This document shows positions 58,284 through 64,000 of a stretch of DNA of 64,000 bases, one piece after another; position 1 is the first letter of the stretch, and every line of letters starts with the position of its first letter. The notes under the pieces were generated by a model. It was not told where the DNA came from, did not search any database, and worked only from the letters and a program-made list of their open reading frames with translations. The translations under genes were made by a program, and so were the position numbers. The stretch covers positions 12,519,291-12,583,290 of the forward strand of contig CAJFCV020000001.1 in the NCBI GenBank assembly GCA_904066235.2. The letters are read 5' to 3'. This DNA is from Bursaphelenchus xylophilus (taxonomy: Eukaryota > Nematoda > Chromadorea > Rhabditida > Aphelenchoididae).

Positions 58284-61200
58284 TTAGTCGATAAATCGTA
58301 TGACGACCCGTCGGAGAGCTTCTTTGACTATGGGTTGTTCGGGTGAGACGATCAGGTCCACCAGTTTTAGGCGATAATCGCGGCCCAGGAGGGCCAGTTT
58401 TGGCGAGTCCAGGGCGGCCGTTCGATTCAGCAGCATTTGGAGGACGGCCAGCCAGCTGGAGCGGTGGTGCTCCGAGTGCAGGTTGAGGTAGTAGTCGAGG
58501 GCGTAGATGGTGGTGCTAAAAGTTGACAGAATAAACTTGTTTTCGTTGAAGATTTGAGATGTAAATTTCGGATTTTTACAAGATTTTTTGGCAAAAATTA
58601 GAAGCTTATATTACTTTAGGTGAAAATTTTATGAAATAAAGAGAATTATGGATGAATAGGGGCGGGAAAAGGAAATTTATGAGGGAAAACGATTAGAACT
58701 ATGATTTTCGGGGTGGATGTGGACTCTGTAGAGCAGATTGGGACTGAAAATGAAGATTTGGGATGTAAATTTTGGATTTTTTGAAGATGTTTTTGGCAAA
58801 AGGTTAGAAAATTATATTACTTTAGGTGAAAACTCGATGAAATAAAGGGAATTATGGATGAATAGGGGTGGGAAAGGGACACTTATGGGGAAAGAAATGA
58901 TTAGAACAGTGATTTTAGGCCTTTTCAGGAGGTTTTGACCAAAAATTGGGGAAATTTATTGGACTGTCCAGAAAATTCGTTCGGGTTTTTTATTCTTTTG
59001 TTTTACAAGAATTTGTTTGTTGCTTGGCAAAGCGTAAATATTTATTTGATACAGTTTTTTTCTCCGCTACAAAACTGTGTTTTTAGTTTTCTTTGAAAAT
59101 TTAATTTTTTTATTATTTTTCGAAAAGAAAATTTTTTGCCTCCTGGATTAACCATCCAGGATTTTTTTGAGCCCGAAAAATAATAAAAAATTAAATTTTC
59201 AAAAAAAAAACTAAAAACAGTTTTGTAGAGGAGAAAAAGCTGCATCAAACAAATATATACACTTTGCCAAACAACAAACAAATTCGTGTGAAAAAAAGAA
59301 TAAAAAAAACGAACGAACTTTCTGGACAGTCCAATAAATTTCCCCAATTTTTCGTGAAAACCTCCTGAAAAGTCCTAAAATCACTGTTCTAATCGTTTCT
59401 TCCCCATAAATTTCCTTTTTACACCCCTATTCATCCATACTTCCCTTTATTTCATCAATTTTTCACCTAAAGTAATATAATTTTCTAATTTTTTGCCCAA
59501 AAATCTTCTAAAAATCCAAAAATCACATCTCAAATCTTCATTTCCAGTCCCAATCTGCTTCACAGAGTCCACATCCGACCCGAAAATCACAGTTCTAATC
59601 ATTTCTTTCCCCATAAATTTCCTTTTTCCACCCCTATTTATCCATAATTCCCTTTATTTCATAAAATTTTCACCTAAAGTAATCTAATTTTCTAATTTTT
59701 TGCCCAAAAATCTTCTAAAAACCCAAAAATCACATCTCAAATCTTGATTTCCATTCCCAATCTGCTCTACAGAGTCCACATCCGACCTGGATTCCCCTCA
59801 ATTTTCCGTACCTGACCAACTTTTCGCTCAATTTTTTGGTTTCCGCCTCATTTTCAGAGTCCGCATACAGTCGATGGAGCACATTCAGCGCGCAATGGAT
59901 GGCGTGGGACTCCAGTTTGAGGACGTTGGGTTTGTTTTTGAGGTCTTTTATTTTCAGCGTGGCCTTGAAGAGGATGTTTCGGTACTTTTGGACCGTGTTA
60001 AACTGCCTGGCAATGTCGTGAGCCTGCAGCATTTCGTCCACAATTTTGAGCAGAACTGTTGGGGGACAACTCGAATAGCATCCCTGAAAAGAAGAAAGGC
60101 TTAAATAAACCCTAAAATTCCCAAAAAACCCAAAAATTCAAAATTCATACCTAAAAAAAATTTTTTTTAAAGTAACAAAAATCACCTAAAATAAGGTCGG
60201 AAGACGTCTGAAAACCTTCAAAATCCAATTCAAGATCATTATTAAGCTAAAATACGCCTTCAAATTTCCAAACACAACCAAAAAAGAAAACTTTTTATAA
60301 AAAATTTTCCAAAAACGCTCAAAAACTACCTAAAACAAGGTCATCAACTCCTCAAACCATGCCAAAAATACATTTCACCCCTCTCAAATACCATAAACAC
60401 CAATTTCAACTCACTTTAAAGTCAGCCGATTCGTCAATAAATCCATTTGCGATTGATCCAGTTGGGGTTTGAGGCTCCGCTTTCTTGATCGGTCCCTCCA
60501 CTTTGAACGCCGACGACCCGAATAGTGTGTTGCTGATCGAATTGACCAACTCCAGCTGTACATGGCACCGGATGAGAGAGGAATTTTGGATGGTGGCACT
60601 CTCCGTTACGATATCATACCCGTTTCTGCAAAAAAAAATGTTTTTTGAAATTTTGCAAACAAAAAGGGCAAGATTTCCTTTTTTTTATACTGTTGTTATG
60701 ATATTGTCTAAAATATTGGCAAGTTTTGAGGACGTTAGGTTTCGGTAATGGATTTAGAACGATTTTTTTGGTCTCATGAACCAGTTTAGAACATTTTTGA
60801 AACTTTTTGAGTATTTTGGATAACTTTTTTAACTTAAAAAAATGTTTTGAGATTTTTTGGAAAAGATTAGGTAAAAGATAAAGAATTTGTGTGCTTTCAA
60901 AGCTCGACAGTGGCGGACCTGATCGAGTGACAAAAAAAGTTCCCTTTTGCATCCGAGAAGTACCAAAAATATAGCAAAATACCTCCCTCTCCAACTAAAA
61001 AACTCCATTTTGAAAGGCGTCTTCACAAAAAATAGCGGGCACGCTTTTGAAATCGGAATTTTTTAGTCGGAGAGGGAGGTATTTTGCTACATTTTTGATA
61101 CTTTTCGGATGCAAAATGGTACGTTTTCTGCCACTGAATCAGATCCGCCACTGTAGAGCTTTGAAAACTCACAAATTCTTTATCTTTTGCCAAATTTTTT

Positions 61201-63941
61201 CCAAAAAATCTCAACACATTTTTCAGGTTAAAAAAGTTATCCAAAGTGATGAAAAGGCCTCAAAAATGTTTTAAAAAGGTTCATGAGACCAAAAAAATCT
61301 TTCTAAATCCATTACCAAAGCCAAACATCCACAAAACTTCCCAATATTTATGACATTGTCATAACAAAAATGTATAAAAAGCCTTTTTTGTTTGCAAAAA
61401 TTCGAAAAAAAAATTAAGTTAAAAAGGTTATCCAAAGTGCTCAAAATCCCTCAAAAATGTTCTAAAATGGTTCGTGAGACCAAACAAAATCCTTCTAAAT
61501 CGATTACCAAAGCCTAACATCCACAAAACTTCCCAATATTTATGACAATATCATAACAAAAATATATAAAAACCCCTCAAAAATGATCCAAAACTCCTAA
61601 AAAAATAGACAAATCTTATCCTAAGCTCCATAAAACTCGGCAATCACCTTTCTGAACCCTTACATATGTAGAGGTGGCAATCGGGCCGGGCCGATTTTTG
61701 CGGCCCGGCCCGCGGGCCGAAGTGACCAGGCTGGCCCAGGGCTTTTTCAAATTTGCTCAGGCCCGGCCCTGTTTGGCCCGCTAATATCAGTCTGTCGGGA
61801 AAATAACGGCGGATCGTCGCAGCAAAATGTCTCGCCTCGCCGCTATCGCGCATCAAATCCCAAGCCGCGGCTTGCAGTCGCAAAGCGATGACGGGCGATT
61901 CCGAGGCGCGACGATCCGCCGTTATTTTCTCGACAGACTGATACAAAAAGGTTGGATAAAAGTCTTTGCATTTTCTATTGGAAGTTTTTACGCTTTCCAG
62001 AGGGTTTATGCGCGTGTATAAGTGAAACTAAAACGTCTAGTCGGATGACTGGGACAGCCGAGCAGGTACCTAAAACCTAGCCAAAAAGTTGGATTGTGTC
62101 GATTTTTTTTATCCCATAGGAATTTAGCTATGTAAATATATGGGCGTTATAAGGCAACATGTTTAATCAAAAACTGCTTAAACACTTTCATTTACATCAT
62201 GTCATCAAATTACAGTGAAATGTTTAAGTTTATCATCAAAAATTCGAAGAGATTTTAAGGAGTTTTAAAAGATAGTAAAACAGCATATGGGTCAAAAAGG
62301 CTTAATTTAATATCCATGCATCAATTCTGCAAAGCATTTTGTGCCTTATTTTGCTGGTTTAATATTAAAATTTTTTTATTTTTCCGCCTTCCGGGCCGGG
62401 CCGGGCCGAAAGTCGCGGCCCGGCCCGTGGGCCGAAGCGGTCAGGCCGGCCCAGGGCTTTTTCAAATCTGCTCAGGCCCGGCCCGGCCCGGCCCAATCAC
62501 CGGGCCCGGCCGGGCCGGCCCAGCCCGATTGCCACCTCTATACATATCCTCTAAAACCTCCAAAAACCCCGAAAAACGCCAAAAAAATCCTCAAAAATCT
62601 CTCAAAATCTCCCAAAATCCTCCAAATCCCCTAAAATCAAAACCAAATCCAAATTCCTTACTGTATTGGTCCATCCTCATGAATTGGCGAATTCTTGGCC
62701 GGTTGGATTCCATTTGGTATTGTGCTGTCGGGGTTGGCATTACTTTGAATTTTGACCGCCTCCACCAGAGCCGGATCCGTTTTTTCAAAGTCCGGAATCG
62801 AGGAATTGAACACCTCAACAATAAAGTCCATGGTTTCCAGCCACATTTTCTCCGTGAATTTGTCGCCATTCTCCGACACCAGGGACGCGAAACATTGGAC
62901 GGCGTTCGGTGCAAGGTTCCCACTTCCATTTTGGATGCAAATGAACAGTTGTTGGTAGTAAACCTTGAGCAAAGTTGGGGCCAGTTGGTCGAAATAACAG
63001 GTGAACACGTCATTTATTGAGTAGAGGGCGTGATGGCATGTGGTTTCCATCCAAATTGACTTCTGAAAAACGAAAAATTATATTACCCTTGATAAAAGTT
63101 ATGTCGAAAAAGGTGGGATCTCAAACTTAAACACCAAAAAAACTATTAAATACCAGTTTACAAGACAAAAGAAGCTATAATTCACTCAAAATTCATCAAA
63201 AAATTAAAAAAAATTTTACGATTTATATTATCCATGGCAAAAATTTTATCAAAAAATGTGCGCAAAACCCAAGCAGTACTCTCTATCACGCTGAAAATTG
63301 CTGTACATATCAAAAATGTCATCTATACTCCAAATAAACCTCCAAAAACATCAAAAATAATATTATCCATGACAAAAAATACTCAAAAAGGTCTCAAAAC
63401 ATCCAATTTTTGATATTCAATCCATTCCAAACTACTCACAACTAACTTCTAACCCTCCCACACACCTTTTCAATTAATTTTTACCTCCCTCCAATCCCAA
63501 ATCTTCCCCTTACCTCAGGTCCGAGCTGATTCAATTTATCAAAGTCAAAGATCCTAAACACAATGTGGAACAGGTCCGTCCACCAATCCAATCGAAAGTC
63601 TGCACCATAAGTCTTCACAATTTCGAACATTACGGTCAAACTTCGTGTTCGGACGTCCAATTTGCATCGATTTATGACTCTGGAGAGCTCAAAAATGATC
63701 GGGAGCCATCCCTTCATCCAGACTTTTTGCGTCGACTGCTCCAGGGCCAAGTCGTCGTCGCTGAGGTGTTCGTTGATGACGTCGGCGTTTTGTGAGACGA
63801 GCGTTGCGGCGCTTCGGATCAAAGCGATCGCTTCCATGGAGGTGTCCGTGAAGTCCGTGTTGCCGGCGAACTCGGACAGACACTTGATGGCTTCTTGGAA
63901 TGAGTCGAGGAGCTCCACAAAGTGTTCGGGGAACACATTAT
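58284..63941 (-). CDS. agef-1: BIG-type ARF guanine-nucleotide exchange factor, C-terminal part
   Basis: Five phase-matched exons, 63941-63514, 63062-62662, 60625-60415, 60083-59812 and 58515-58284, encode about 513 residues ending at TAA (58284-58286). The first exon matches the region after the Sec7 domain in BIG1/BIG2 (ARFGEF): [74 protein letters not shown] and [14 protein letters not shown]. The next exon continues ([20 protein letters not shown]); later exons are the less conserved HEAT-like C-terminus. BIG proteins load GTP on class I ARFs at the trans-Golgi (family knowledge). The Sec7 domain lies upstream, beyond 64000; exon 63941-63514 begins mid-codon after TTTCAG. Introns hold a foldback palindrome, another inverted repeat and a hAT element. 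Confidence 0.93.
58540..59775. repeat. 1.2-kb palindrome filling an agef-1 intron
   Basis: The sequence 58540-59150 is mirrored by 59160-59775. Each arm holds two tandem copies (about 180 bp) of a block with TATTACTTTAGGTGAAAA, ATTATGGATGAATAGGGG and AAATGATTAGAACAGTGATT. The centre lies near CCTCCTGGATTAACCATCCA. The intron spans 58516-59811, so almost nothing is left outside the arms. Confidence 0.88.
58957..59336. mobile_element. Mariner-like MITE at the palindrome core
   Basis: TA-TTGGACTGTCCAGAAAATTCG on the left and AACTTTCTGGACAGTCCAATA on the right, 380 bp, wholly foldback. The duplicated flanks continue the symmetry on both sides. Confidence 0.75.
60632..61412. repeat. Inverted repeat with about 350-bp arms in an agef-1 intron
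   Basis: Arms about 60632-61018 and 61063-61412 mirror each other (for example GAGAGGGAGGTATTTTGCTA against TAGCAAAATACCTCCCTCTC), around a spacer of about 45 bp. A third partial copy in the orientation of the right arm follows at about 61413-61590. Confidence 0.8.
61669..62540. mobile_element. hAT-like element with GGCCGGG ends and 8-bp TSD
   Basis: Ends TAGAGGTGGCAATCGGGCCG and CAGCCCGATTGCCACCTCTA, flanked by TACATATG (61661-61668) and TACATATC (62541-62548), 7 of 8 identical. GGGCCGGGCC-type tracts lie at both ends. No transposase frame. It carries a nested MITE. Confidence 0.88.
61785..61943. mobile_element. MITE, TCAGTCTGTCGGG family, copy 7, nested
   Basis: TATCAGTCTGTCGGGAAAAT to TTATTTTCTCGACAGACTGA plus TA, inside the hAT-like element, so it is younger than that insertion. 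Confidence 0.88.
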
Positions 63942-64000
63942 CTGAAATAAATGGTCAAATTCGAACAAAAATTATATTGTACTAGACAAGCTGGTAAAAT

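Overview
The window looks like nematode nuclear DNA, most likely a rhabditid close to Caenorhabditis. The DNA is AT-rich. Exons are short and joined by GT(A/G)AG donors and (T)TTTCAG acceptors. Several start codons sit a few bases after an acceptor, as expected for SL trans-splicing. The proteins include an axin of the PRY-1 type and a nematode-style chemoreceptor. Exons were assembled by hand from open frames, splice sites and phase agreement; no alignment was run.

Layout. 0.8-5.5 kb (minus): axin-like gene (pry-1 type) with RGS and part of a DIX domain; its 3' end is not resolved. 10.2-11.3 kb (minus): weak two-exon candidate. 20.7-23.4 kb (plus): complete four-exon 7TM chemoreceptor. 24.8-30.8 kb (plus): complete seven-exon AP-2 transcription factor. 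32.2-35.8 kb (minus): complete five-exon secreted protein with one LDL-receptor class A domain after a polybasic site. 50.7-51.6 kb: internally deleted mariner transposon. 58.3-63.9 kb (minus): last five exons of a BIG-type ARF exchange factor (agef-1 type), whose 5' part lies beyond the window. The genes are not an operon and share no obvious pathway.

Most of the sequence is repeat. The dominant signal is an 11-bp odd palindrome, core GCAC-N-GTGC, present roughly 250-300 times by eye in about 18 clusters and absent from the confident exons. Other repeats are minisatellites with unrelated sequences but similar periods (about 132-140 bp, plus two families near 160 bp), several scattered 10-25 bp motifs, and DNA transposon relics. 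The relics include two hAT-like elements with 8-bp target duplications, a TTAA-flanked piggyBac-like foldback, mariner elements, seven copies of one TA-flanked MITE, and two tRNA-derived SINE-like copies. Several are long foldbacks, and one fills nearly a whole agef-1 intron. Many apparent small ORFs are translations of the palindrome (CTVQ, HCA, LHSA, ALC) and are not genes.
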